In this document: one piece after another, positions 6,197 through 14,900 of the stretch
Numbering within the stretch: position 1 is the first letter of the stretch
How the letters are laid out: every line of letters begins with the position of its first letter
Assembly (NCBI GenBank): GCA_024696005.1
Contig: JAILHF010000060.1
Coordinates: forward strand, 1-46,926
Reading direction: 5' to 3'
From: Lachnospiraceae bacterium
GTDB lineage: Bacteria; Bacillota; Clostridia; Lachnospirales; Lachnospiraceae
Length of the DNA: 46,926 bases
The notes under the pieces: generated by a model
What the model was told of the DNA's origin: nothing
What the model saw: only the letters and a program-made list of their open reading frames with translations
Databases searched by the model: none
Position numbers and translations under genes: made by a program

Positions 6197-8149
6197 TCAT
6201 TCCCTGCGACGTCCCGGCTTCGTCATCTTCTGCTCATACATGCGCGCATCGCTGACCTTTAAGAATTCTTCGAGGCGCCCGTAGGAATCGGTTTCAGTCA
6301 GATACGCACCGTAACTGAAATCCAGGACATATCCCCGGTCATTGTTCCTGTTGTATTCATCCGCGTATTCCTTCATGCGTTCGATGAATCGCTTCAAGCG
6401 CGTTTCGGAATAATCCGGCGCAAAGATGTAGAACTCGTCTCCGCCTGCCCTTCCGGCGATCTCGCCGGAATCGCAGCAGCGGCTGATGATCTCCGCCAGC
6501 GCCCGGATCGCCCGGTCGCCCTCGTAATGCCCGAATTCATCATTGATGCGCTTGAGGCCGTCCATGTCGATGACCATCGCGCATACCGTCATCTCTCCGC
6601 GAAATGCCGAGATGGCCGCACGCGACTTGTCATCAAATCCGCGCCGGTTCAGCATGGAGGTCAGATCATCGGTGATGCTCAGCCCTTCCAGTTTCCGGAT
6701 CAGCTTATTGATTTGATCGTCCTTTTGCAGCGCGTTCAACGTCAGCCCCAGATTATGGAGCCACATGTTATGATACTCCGTGAAGATCTCCTTTCCGGTC
6801 ATCTCCACAACCGAGTAGCCGAACAGCTTTTCCGCGCAATGAACGCTCATGACGTAATAAACGTGGCAGCGGTCCGATCCCGCAGTCGGGATGAAATTGG
6901 AAAAGCCGAAGGAATGCGGGCTCTTCGTATATTCTTTGTTCTTGTCGATCCAGATGACCGGCGCAAAAGTGCCCGACGGATAAGTGAAACTGCTGTCATA
7001 GGCCGGTATCCCCATCGCATCCTTGTGCACCATCATGAAAAAGGCGGAATAATCCCCGAAATTCACGGAATCCTCCTCAAAAACCGCCTCCATCTTTCGC
7101 ACGGAATCGACCTTGTTGAGCTTGACCATCGCCGATTCCGACTCGTACAGATCCGTTCCCATCCTGCGTGTTTCCACATGCATGCGGTCCACGATCTCCA
7201 GGATATGCCTGTATTCCAGAGGTTCACAGCCGCAGGACTGGGCCAGGACCGGTTTGGGAGTAACGCGCAGATCCACGCCCTCCGCTCCCTTTCCGTCCGC
7301 GAGGTCCACCAGAAGCTTCAGCGCCCTGCGCGCGATATCCATGCGCTCACGAGTCACCGAGGTAAGGCGCGGCAGGAATTCCTGCCCTTCATAGGTTCCG
7401 TCATAACCCGCAACGGCGATATCCTCAGGGACTCCCACGCCCATTGACCTAAGCGCATTGATCAGCGACATCGCCATGTAGTCGTTTGCACAGACGATCG
7501 CTTCGGGGCGCTCCGAAAGCGACATGAAGTAATGGGCCGCTTCCACGCCCTTTTTATACCAGAAATCCCCCTCAAACACGCCGACACCGTCTTCCGGAAG
7601 TCCGTGCTCCTTCATGACGGCGCGGAATTCCTTCAAACGAAGCTTCGCATCGGGGTGATCCAGCCGCCCCGCCATGTACGCGATACGGGTAAAGTGATGA
7701 TCATCGAGAAAATGCTCAACCATGCGGCGCTGCCCGCCCGCATCGTCAAATTCTATGTTATAAAAACCGTTGATATGACTGCTGATCGAGATCACGGGGC
7801 ACTTGACGGAACGGAGCTTGCGTTCGATGCTCTCCGACATGCCGTCCACGTTATAGCCTTCTCCGTCAAAAACAATGCCGTCAAAGCGGTCCAGGTCAAA
7901 ATAGTCCAGGATCTCCGTCTCGTAATCTTCCGTAAAACCGTTTCTGGTCCCGATGCGGCCATAGGTATTGAAAATGACCAGATCGACATCGAGCTCTTCC
8001 GCCGCGATGTTGAACACCCTGCTTATGCTGCGCTTATATCTGCTGGTAAGGTTGCTTCCGAAGATCGCAAATCTCTTCCGCTGCTTCATTACGATGCACC
8101 CCGTTTCCCGAAAATGAGCTTTTTGCCTATATAGAAGAGATTTTAACAT
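6197..8149 (-). CDS. LacI-type sensor fused to GGDEF diguanylate cyclase
   Basis: A 650-residue soluble protein. Residues 20-315 look like the periplasmic-binding-protein-like ligand domain of LacI regulators (for example KRFAIFGSN, GIVFDGEG, a VCANDYMAMSLINALRSMGV segment and AVAGYDGT), but without their DNA-binding headpiece. A middle region of about 150 residues is unassigned. The C-terminus is a GGDEF domain with intact GGDEF at 569-573 and the upstream SITDDLTSMLNRRGF. The RxxD product-inhibition site is absent, so the cyclase may escape feedback. I infer a cytosolic sugar- or metabolite-gated cyclic-di-GMP synthase. It is divergent from the exopolysaccharide operon that carries an MshEN receptor. 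AGAGGAAAACA supports the start at 8149; Met at 8089 is an alternative. Confidence 0.85.
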   Translation of the reverse strand: MLKSLLYRQKAHFRETGCIVMKQRKRFAIFGSNLTSRYKRSISRVFNIAAEELDVDLVIFNTYGRIGTRNGFTEDYETEILDYFDLDRFDGIVFDGEGYNVDGMSESIERKLRSVKCPVISISSHINGFYNIEFDDAGGQRRMVEHFLDDHHFTRIAYMAGRLDHPDAKLRLKEFRAVMKEHGLPEDGVGVFEGDFWYKKGVEAAHYFMSLSERPEAIVCANDYMAMSLINALRSMGVGVPEDIAVAGYDGTYEGQEFLPRLTSVTRERMDIARRALKLLVDLADGKGAEGVDLRVTPKPVLAQSCGCEPLEYRHILEIVDRMHVETRRMGTDLYESESAMVKLNKVDSVRKMEAVFEEDSVNFGDYSAFFMMVHKDAMGIPAYDSSFTYPSGTFAPVIWIDKNKEYTKSPHSFGFSNFIPTAGSDRCHVYYVMSVHCAEKLFGYSVVEMTGKEIFTEYHNMWLHNLGLTLNALQKDDQINKLIRKLEGLSITDDLTSMLNRRGFDDKSRAAISAFRGEMTVCAMVIDMDGLKRINDEFGHYEGDRAIRALAEIISRCCDSGEIAGRAGGDEFYIFAPDYSETRLKRFIERMKEYADEYNRNNDRGYVLDFSYGAYLTETDSYGRLEEFLKVSDARMYEQKMTKPGRRRE

Positions 8150-8222
8150 TGTTTTCCTCTGCTTACAATCAAAACATCTTCCGCCGGCTGCACGAATGCC
8201 TATATAAAATGCACAAAATTCG

Positions 8223-8251
8223 TTGATTTTCTTGACTGATTTTGCTAAAAT
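8223..8251 (+). promoter_or_regulatory. promoter of the exopolysaccharide operon
   Basis: TTGATT (8223-8228), a 17-base spacer and TAAAAT (8246-8251) precede the GT-C-like gene by 35 bases. The 137-base divergent region between this operon and the diguanylate cyclase gene holds no other feature I can support. Confidence 0.55.
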
Positions 8252-8286
8252 ATCGATCGTTGTGGTTGGGGAGAGAAAGAAGAGAA

Positions 8287-9837
8287 ATGGGTGCTAAAAC
8301 GACGGCTTTTTCGACTGATGAAGCGACCGTCCTGCGGAAAAGAGAATGGCGCCTGGCGGTACTGGTGTTCCTCGCGGAATGGGGGCTCGGCATCCTGCTT
8401 GGCTTTCGGGGAGTATTGCTGGGTGACGCAATGAGCCGCACCGCAAACTCTTTTTACGTGCTCAATTCCATCCCCCACCGGCTCAGTTCCATGGGCCTTG
8501 TGTGGAATCCCCTTCCTTCCATTCTGCAGTTACCGTTTGTCTGGGCAGCAAAGCTTTGGCGTCCCCTGGTGACAAAGGGGATCAGCATGTCCTTCGTCAG
8601 TGCCCTCTTCACGGCCTGGGGGGCCCGGGCTCTGTACAATTGCTTCCATTCGGTCGGATGTCCGGAAAAAGACTCTCTCATCGTGATCCTGCTCTATTCC
8701 CTGAACCCCTATGTATTGTTCTACGGCGCAAACGGCATGACCGAGATCATGATGGGCGCGGCCGGCATCCAGGTGATCGCAAGCCTTACAAACTGGATGC
8801 TGAAGGGCAAACCCTATTACATCATCGAAATGGGCATGAGCTTTGTCATCATGTTCCTGGTCCGCTACGAGGCGGTTCCCTTCGCCATATTCATCGCCCT
8901 GGGAATGGCCCTGCACATGATCGTTTCCCGTCACGAGAGGCAGTATTACATCAAAAAGGGTGCCGAGCCTCTCTGGTACATCGAAAGCACGATGTGGGTC
9001 ACGTTTCTCCCCCTGATCTTTACGGTCATCTGCTGGGTCATCTACAACTGGATGATCACCGGCAATCCTCTGTTCTTCATGAATTCGGGATATTCGATGT
9101 CTGCTTATTCCGCGTATTACCAGGATTACGGCAGTGCGCTCTCGGCATTTGTATTCGTCCTGGAGCGGGTATGGCCCGCCCTGATCCCCTTTCTCGCGCT
9201 TTTGATCGCCCGCTTCGTTTCCGGGCAGTTCCTGCGCTATGAAACACTCATCATGGGCATCGCGATACCGGGACTTACCGTTTTTACCACGATCATGATC
9301 CTGCTGGGGAAATCCGGCGGTTATGTGCGTTACCTCTGCTATCCCCTGTTCTTTGCGCCGGCCTTCGTTCCCTACGCGTACCATTCGGCCGGGGACAAGG
9401 GAAAGAAAGTGACAAGGATCATGGCTGCGGGGCTTCTGCTCACGGGCATCGTGTATGCCTGGGCATTCCGCAATTCCTCCTTATTCCGGGAGGATCTGCT
9501 CTTGGGGATACCGGCCCATTCGGAGAGCGTTGCCGATTATCTGAACGCCAACTGCCGCAACAGCAGGGTTCTGATGGACTCCTACCGGACGTATTACGTG
9601 ATCATGAATGCCGATGAACCCGAACGCTGGGTGATCAGCTGCAGTCCGGATTTTGATGACTGCGTGGCCGATCCCGTGCACACGGGCGTCGACTACATCG
9701 TCGTCCCCCAGATCGGAAGCTACGGAAACATGGACGCTTTGAACATCGCCTGGCCGGAACTGTACAACAACGGCTGTGACTGGGCCGAAGAGGTCACCGG
9801 CATCGGTGAGTTCAAGATCTTCAGGGTAAAAAGATGA
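8287..9837 (+). CDS. polytopic GT-C-like membrane protein
   Basis: Start chosen at 8287 (ATG, purine-rich GGGGAGAGAAAGAAGAG upstream), 516 residues; the longer frame uses a TTG inside the promoter. About ten hydrophobic segments spread over residues 25-400 suggest a membrane glycosyltransferase of the GT-C fold. An acidic loop motif after the first segment, LLGDAMSRTAN, matches the place where such enzymes hold their catalytic or metal-binding aspartate. The last 110 residues form a soluble extracytoplasmic domain. GT-C enzymes use polyprenyl-phosphate sugars. It is first in an operon with a GT2 synthase and a BcsB-like protein, with an ATGA overlap to the GT2 gene, so I infer that it modifies or helps export the polymer. 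Exact sugar unknown. Confidence 0.7.
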   Translation: MGAKTTAFSTDEATVLRKREWRLAVLVFLAEWGLGILLGFRGVLLGDAMSRTANSFYVLNSIPHRLSSMGLVWNPLPSILQLPFVWAAKLWRPLVTKGISMSFVSALFTAWGARALYNCFHSVGCPEKDSLIVILLYSLNPYVLFYGANGMTEIMMGAAGIQVIASLTNWMLKGKPYYIIEMGMSFVIMFLVRYEAVPFAIFIALGMALHMIVSRHERQYYIKKGAEPLWYIESTMWVTFLPLIFTVICWVIYNWMITGNPLFFMNSGYSMSAYSAYYQDYGSALSAFVFVLERVWPALIPFLALLIARFVSGQFLRYETLIMGIAIPGLTVFTTIMILLGKSGGYVRYLCYPLFFAPAFVPYAYHSAGDKGKKVTRIMAAGLLLTGIVYAWAFRNSSLFREDLLLGIPAHSESVADYLNANCRNSRVLMDSYRTYYVIMNADEPERWVISCSPDFDDCVADPVHTGVDYIVVPQIGSYGNMDALNIAWPELYNNGCDWAEEVTGIGEFKIFRVKR

Positions 9838-12101
9838 GCGAAAAAGAAGAAAAAACACAACAGGAACAGAATGCCCCGAAAAAAGGCGGTCTCGGAGCCC
9901 GCATGGTCGAAAAGGGCCTGATCACCGAAGAGGAACTGAACCGGGCTCTTGAATACCAGAAGGATCATGATCTCCTGCTCGGAGAAGCCCTCACGACCCT
10001 GGGCATCGTCACCTCGGGTGAACTGGCTGCTTTTATCGGCCGTGACAGAAGCGCGCCGATCGGCGAGCTTCTGATAAAAGAAGGTTATCTCAACAAGGAA
10101 AAGATGAACGCGGTCCTGGAATACCAGCGCATTCACGGCGGACGTCTCGGCTCGATCTGCGTGGAGATGGGCTTCCTGACCCACGCACAGCTGGACAAGG
10201 TCATGGCCGGACGAAAGCGCAGCAAAACGCTTCTCGGCGACGAGCTCTTAAAGCGGGGCATGATCACCCGCGAGCAGCTGGATGAAGCCCTGGAGCTGCA
10301 GAAGCGCACCGGCGGGCGTCTCGGCGACATATTGATGTGCCAGGAATCGGTCCGGGAAGAAGACCTTTACCGTACCCTTGCGGACATGATGCAGATGGGA
10401 AGGCTCGGGTCCGAGATCCAGAGTGACGATCTGACCGCGCTTCCCTATGAAATGGCACAGAGACTGAAAGCGGTCATCGTGGACGAAGCCGCAAGCTATG
10501 TCCTGGTCACCGCCGAGGAACAGCTTAAGCCCGAGGAACTGGCCGAACTGGAGGAGTTTACGGGCCGCCATGTGGAACAGGTGCTGGCAAGCAGCCACGA
10601 ATTCTTCTCCTGTTTTGAAAAAGCGTACAGAGCCAAAGAATCCCACGAAAGCGTTTTCGGCCTGTACGAGACCCAGCCCGACAACTCGGCGATCGTTACC
10701 TTCACTTCGGCGCAGATCGTCGTGATGCTTTCGCTCCTTCTGGGCACCCTGCTATTGGGCTTCGTGTTCAACCGTTCCAAGCTTCTCGTGATCATCATGG
10801 TCTTTTTCCAGGTCATCTATCTGCTGATGGCCTTAGCGAAATTCTATATCGTCATCCGCGGCACAAAGGATGACGGGCAGCTGCGCTTCACGGAAGAAGA
10901 GATTGCAGCGATCGATGAGCACGACCTGCCCGTCTATACGATCCTGATCCCGGTCTACAAAGAAGTGGAAGTGATCCACCATCTGCTGAAGCGCGTCGCG
11001 GCGATGGACTATCCGAAATACAAGCTCGAAGTCCGCATCCTTTTGGAGGAAGACGACAAGGAGACCATAGAAGCCATTAACAAGATGAACCTTCCCCGGT
11101 ACTTCATCCCGGTGGTGGTTCCCTATTCCCTTCCCAAGACAAAGCCCAAGGCCTGCAACTACGGCCTCATCACCTGCAAGGGCGAGTATGTCGTGATCTA
11201 CGACGCGGAAGACCGGCCCGAACCGGACCAGCTGAAAAAGGCGTACCTCGCCTTCAAGCGGCTTCCCGAGGATTACGTGTGCGTGCAGGCCAAACTCAAT
11301 TATTTCAACAGCCGTGAAAACTGGCTCACAAAGCTGTTCACGCAGGAATACAGCATGTGGTTTGAGCTGCTTCTGGTCGGCATCATGCAGCTGAATGTCC
11401 CGATCCCTCTGGGCGGGACCTCCAATCACTTCAAGACCTCTTTCCTCAGGAAAGTGGGCGGCTGGGATCCGTTCAACGTTACCGAAGACGCCGACCTGGG
11501 GATAAGGCTTTACAAGCATCACTGCCGGACCGCCGTGATCGATTCCCGTACCTGGGAGGAAGCGAACTGCGATCTCGGCAACTGGATCCGGCAGCGTTCC
11601 CGCTGGCTGAAGGGCTACATGCAGACCTTCTTTGTCCATATGCGTCATCCGCTCCTGTTCGTGAAGCAGATCGGCGCAAAGGGCATGGCCGGCTATCTGG
11701 CCATGATCTTCGGCACGCCCTTCCTGCCCCTGATCAATCCGATCTTCTGGGCGCTGCTGATCTTTTGGCTCATCTGGCAGCCCTTCTGGATACAGAGCCT
11801 GTTCCCGGGCCTGATATACTACATCGCCGCCATTCAGATGATCGTAGGAAACTTCGTCTTCGTATACATCAACATGGTAGGCACTTATTTTGTGATCAGG
11901 GACTGTGCATTGAAAAAGCATCAGCCTTTCTCATACGCAATGATACGTTATGCGCTGCTGACGCCGCTGTACTGGGTGTTCATGTCCATCGCGGCGTACA
12001 AGGCCCTGTTTCAGCTTCTGGTCAAACCTTTTTATTGGGAAAAGACCGTGCACGGTCTTTCCGACAGCGATACGACACAGAATCATCCCCAGGCAGAATA
12101 G
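9834..12101 (+). CDS. MshEN-GT2 fusion, c-di-GMP-responsive polysaccharide synthase
   Basis: A 755-residue fusion. Residues 19-185 hold six copies of a 24-residue motif of the form xLGxxLxxxGxLxxxxLxxxLxxQ, grouped in three pairs; within the second and third pairs the spacer is exactly five residues (RIHGG, KRTGG). This is the pattern of MshEN domains, which bind cyclic-di-GMP. Residues 203-265 resemble the GspE linker that usually follows them. Two membrane helices (about 293-340) precede a family-2 glycosyltransferase with DAED (457-460), TEDADLG (550-556) and QRSRW (587-591), the signature of processive synthases such as BcsA. Further helices follow to about 735. It overlaps the upstream gene by ATGA and is 14 bases before the BcsB-like gene. 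I infer a synthase switched by cyclic-di-GMP without a PilZ domain. Confidence 0.88.
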   Translation: MSEKEEKTQQEQNAPKKGGLGARMVEKGLITEEELNRALEYQKDHDLLLGEALTTLGIVTSGELAAFIGRDRSAPIGELLIKEGYLNKEKMNAVLEYQRIHGGRLGSICVEMGFLTHAQLDKVMAGRKRSKTLLGDELLKRGMITREQLDEALELQKRTGGRLGDILMCQESVREEDLYRTLADMMQMGRLGSEIQSDDLTALPYEMAQRLKAVIVDEAASYVLVTAEEQLKPEELAELEEFTGRHVEQVLASSHEFFSCFEKAYRAKESHESVFGLYETQPDNSAIVTFTSAQIVVMLSLLLGTLLLGFVFNRSKLLVIIMVFFQVIYLLMALAKFYIVIRGTKDDGQLRFTEEEIAAIDEHDLPVYTILIPVYKEVEVIHHLLKRVAAMDYPKYKLEVRILLEEDDKETIEAINKMNLPRYFIPVVVPYSLPKTKPKACNYGLITCKGEYVVIYDAEDRPEPDQLKKAYLAFKRLPEDYVCVQAKLNYFNSRENWLTKLFTQEYSMWFELLLVGIMQLNVPIPLGGTSNHFKTSFLRKVGGWDPFNVTEDADLGIRLYKHHCRTAVIDSRTWEEANCDLGNWIRQRSRWLKGYMQTFFVHMRHPLLFVKQIGAKGMAGYLAMIFGTPFLPLINPIFWALLIFWLIWQPFWIQSLFPGLIYYIAAIQMIVGNFVFVYINMVGTYFVIRDCALKKHQPFSYAMIRYALLTPLYWVFMSIAAYKALFQLLVKPFYWEKTVHGLSDSDTTQNHPQAE

Positions 12102-12115
12102 AGGAGGAAGCAATC

Positions 12116-14263
12116 ATGAAAAAAACACTGCTGTATCTGTTTAGTGCCCTGCTGCTGTGCATGACGCTCTGCGCCCGTGCCTTTGCCGCAGGCGATGAGG
12201 AGGAGGAAACGACGGATCCCGGCTACGAGACCTATCAGATCCGGCTTTTCACCGAACCGCAGTTCATCAAACTGCCGAAGGCCGATACCTCCTACTGGTT
12301 TCGCATCCCGAAAGACACGAAGCTCAAAAAAGCTTCTCTTTCCCTGATCCTCAGGACCAGCGACACCCTGCTGGAGGATCACGCCACGGCCACGGTCGAA
12401 GTGAACGGCATCGCGATCTCCAGCATCAATCTTTACGAATACAGGGATACTCCGGGGATCGAATGGAATGTCGAGATCCCCGTTGAACGCCTGAAGACGG
12501 ACGGCACACTGAACCAGCTGAGTATCCTTACCGCGCAGCGTTCGATCATGGGCGACTGCGCCGACATCGACAATCCCGCAAACTGGCTGATCATCGACGA
12601 GGAATCGGCCATGTTCCTGACCATGGATCCCGCCGATGTCTGCCTGCTCAACGAGCTCTATCCTTTCCTGTTCAACCGTGCGGAACTCGGAAACGCCCTG
12701 GATACGGAAATGGTGCTGGCCGGAAGCGACCTTGACACGGAAGGCGCTGCCGCCCTGACCATTGCCTCCGCGATCGGCGCCAACTTCCCCTACAAGACCA
12801 TCGAGCAGCTGCATGTCGGAAAACAGAAAAACGGAGAGGCAAAGAGCAGTTTTCTGATCAACACGAATGCTTCCGGCTCCGTTTCCCTGAAAGACGGCGA
12901 AGGCTATCTTTCGGTCCTGAAGGACAATGGGATCAACATCCAGGTTTACGGCGGCGGAAAGGAAGGCCTTGCCAAAGCCGTAAGAGTGCTCACGGACAGC
13001 GAACTGCTGAGCCAGTTCTCCAAAGAAAACGTTGTGATCAGCACTTCCTTTGAAGACAGCGCAAAGACTCTCTCATCCCGCGAAACAGGCCTGTACTCGC
13101 TGAAGGATTTCGGATACGATGACATCAATCTGGCAGGTGCCTTTCATCAGCAGACCTATTTTTCCATCCGCCAGCCGGACGGGATACTGGGCGGCCCCGA
13201 CTCCTATTTCGAAGTGCATTTCCGTCATTCGGACGCACTGGTCGGCGACACCTCCATGCTGACCGTCTGCTTTGACGGCGTCCCCGCTTCCAGCATCCAG
13301 CTCTCCCGCTCCAATGTGGACGGCGGAAAGCTCAAGGTCAGGATCCCGAAGGAAGTGCTGGACAAGAGCAGCTTCGAGATCACGGTGGACGTATACAATT
13401 ATCTCGGAAAGATCGACTGTTCCAAAGACTGGTATGATGTGGCCTGGACCGTGATCGACAAGGATTCGGTCATCTATCTCGAGCCAGGCGACAATACCGT
13501 ATACCCTTCCCTGGAGCATTTTCCTTCCATGTGGGGCGATACGGCAACGGTCTGCCTGCCGGAGGGCTGTTCCGAACTTCTGTGGCAGTCCGTAGCGGCA
13601 CTCGCGGCACGCAGCGGCCAGAATACACAGCAGGCCTGCGATTACAACGTCGTCCATGAGCTCAGCAAAACAAATGCAGCGGAGTCCCATATCATCATGG
13701 CCGGATCGAGAAGCGACTTGAAGCTTCCCTCCGAAATTGCGGACAAGCTGTATATCACGCCAAACGGCGGAAGCTACACGATCAAAAAGGATGTCAACAC
13801 CATCCCGGAAGCCCTGGATGACAAGATCATCATCCAGGTCATCCGTTCCCCCTATAACTACAAAAAGATCGTGTACGTGATCACCTGGGCCGATGCAGCC
13901 GGAGAAATGGCTTTCGCGGATCTGAGCCTTGACCGTGAAAAGCTCGACAGCCTAGAGGGTGAGATCGCCCTGGTAGGAGCAAACGGGATCGTAACGCTCA
14001 GTCCCGAAAAGGACAAGAGCGCATCCATCCCCATGTCGCCCGAAACCCTTCTGGCAAAGATCGTGCGCGATACCGGCATCCCCCGTGTCGGGCTCTTCAT
14101 CATCGCGGCCCTGATCATCCTGATCATCATCCTGATCATCCGGCAGGTCCTGATGCGCCAGCGTTTTGCACAGGCCAAAGCGAAACTCGAGGAAGAAAAC
14201 AAGATGCTGACCGAGGAAGAACTGGCCAGAGAAAGCGAAGAAGAAGACACGAAGAAAGAATAA
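12116..14263 (+). CDS. BcsB-like cellulose synthase accessory protein
   Basis: Start at 12116 (GAGGAGGAAG upstream), 715 residues. A signal peptide (MKKTLLYLFSALLLCMTLCA, cleavage near AFA-AG) leads into an extracytoplasmic region with two repeated beta-sandwich plus alpha/beta units (about 35-340 and 345-640), typified by SYWFRIPKDTKLKKASLSL and a second SYFEVHFRHSDAL segment. One C-terminal membrane helix (about 660-680) and a charged cytoplasmic tail follow. This is the architecture of BcsB, which guides the polymer emerging from BcsA; DNPANWLIIDEES also fits the family. It is the third gene of the operon with the GT2 synthase. The polymer may be cellulose or another beta-glycan; the sequence does not decide. 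No terminator is evident before the convergent regulator gene. Confidence 0.8.
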   Translation: MKKTLLYLFSALLLCMTLCARAFAAGDEEEETTDPGYETYQIRLFTEPQFIKLPKADTSYWFRIPKDTKLKKASLSLILRTSDTLLEDHATATVEVNGIAISSINLYEYRDTPGIEWNVEIPVERLKTDGTLNQLSILTAQRSIMGDCADIDNPANWLIIDEESAMFLTMDPADVCLLNELYPFLFNRAELGNALDTEMVLAGSDLDTEGAAALTIASAIGANFPYKTIEQLHVGKQKNGEAKSSFLINTNASGSVSLKDGEGYLSVLKDNGINIQVYGGGKEGLAKAVRVLTDSELLSQFSKENVVISTSFEDSAKTLSSRETGLYSLKDFGYDDINLAGAFHQQTYFSIRQPDGILGGPDSYFEVHFRHSDALVGDTSMLTVCFDGVPASSIQLSRSNVDGGKLKVRIPKEVLDKSSFEITVDVYNYLGKIDCSKDWYDVAWTVIDKDSVIYLEPGDNTVYPSLEHFPSMWGDTATVCLPEGCSELLWQSVAALAARSGQNTQQACDYNVVHELSKTNAAESHIIMAGSRSDLKLPSEIADKLYITPNGGSYTIKKDVNTIPEALDDKIIIQVIRSPYNYKKIVYVITWADAAGEMAFADLSLDREKLDSLEGEIALVGANGIVTLSPEKDKSASIPMSPETLLAKIVRDTGIPRVGLFIIAALIILIIILIIRQVLMRQRFAQAKAKLEEENKMLTEEELARESEEEDTKKE

Positions 14264-14276
14264 GCTGCGGCTGCGC

Positions 14277-14888
14277 TCAGGAAAGCGCCACCACCAGCTT
14301 GACGCGGTCATGGATGCCGGTCTTGTCGTAGATGGAGGAGATATAGTTCTTCACCGTTCCTTCGGAGATGAACAGCTTGTCGGCGATCTGACGGTTGCTC
14401 AGGCCCTCAACCAGGAGGGATGCGATCTCGCGCTCTCTCGCCGTCATCTCATCATACAGTGACTGATTGTTCGTCCGGTTCATCATGGCCGTGAGCCGCT
14501 GCATCACCTTGGGGTCAAGCACGCTCACACCGTTCATCAGCTGCGAGATCGCCCCGAGGATCGCGTCTTTCCCGGAGTCCTTCAACAGATACCCGTCCGC
14601 TCCGTTGCTGATCGCTTCGGTGATGTTGTTATCATCGTAAAACGTTGTGAGGACCAGGATGCGGATCTGCGGATACCTATTTTTGAGGTGTCCGATCAGT
14701 TCGATCCCGCCCATCCCCTTCATGTTGAGGTCCACAAGCGCGATATCGCAGGACACTTTGCGGATCAGCTCCAGGGCTTCGTTCCCATCATGCGCTTTCC
14801 CTACGATCTCCATGTCATTCAGGGACAGAATGACCTCGAGACTGTCCAGGAGCATTTCTTCGTCATCCACCAGCAAAACCTTGTACAT
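14277..14888 (-). CDS. NarL/LuxR-type response regulator
   Basis: A 203-residue two-domain regulator. The receiver domain (1-120) has the acidic pair Asp8-Asp9, phospho-acceptor Asp53 (ALVDLNM), Thr81-Thr82 and Lys103 of the LLKDSG segment. The C-terminal LuxR-type helix-turn-helix (about 142-203) reads LTAREREIASLLVEGLSNRQ in near-consensus form (here MTAREREI) and ends with a TVKNYISSIYDKTG segment. It lies 12 bases after the histidine kinase gene, which should be its cognate partner, and is the last gene of the ABC/S41 peptidase operon. I infer that it controls that operon in response to envelope or peptide stress. Transcription converges on the exopolysaccharide operon. Confidence 0.92.
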   Translation of the reverse strand: MYKVLLVDDEEMLLDSLEVILSLNDMEIVGKAHDGNEALELIRKVSCDIALVDLNMKGMGGIELIGHLKNRYPQIRILVLTTFYDDNNITEAISNGADGYLLKDSGKDAILGAISQLMNGVSVLDPKVMQRLTAMMNRTNNQSLYDEMTAREREIASLLVEGLSNRQIADKLFISEGTVKNYISSIYDKTGIHDRVKLVVALS

Positions 14889-14900
14889 CCGCTCATCCTT

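Noticed and set aside
8242-8286. TTG start of the GT-C-like gene at 8242
   Set aside because: It lies inside the promoter; ATG at 8287 has a purine-rich site.
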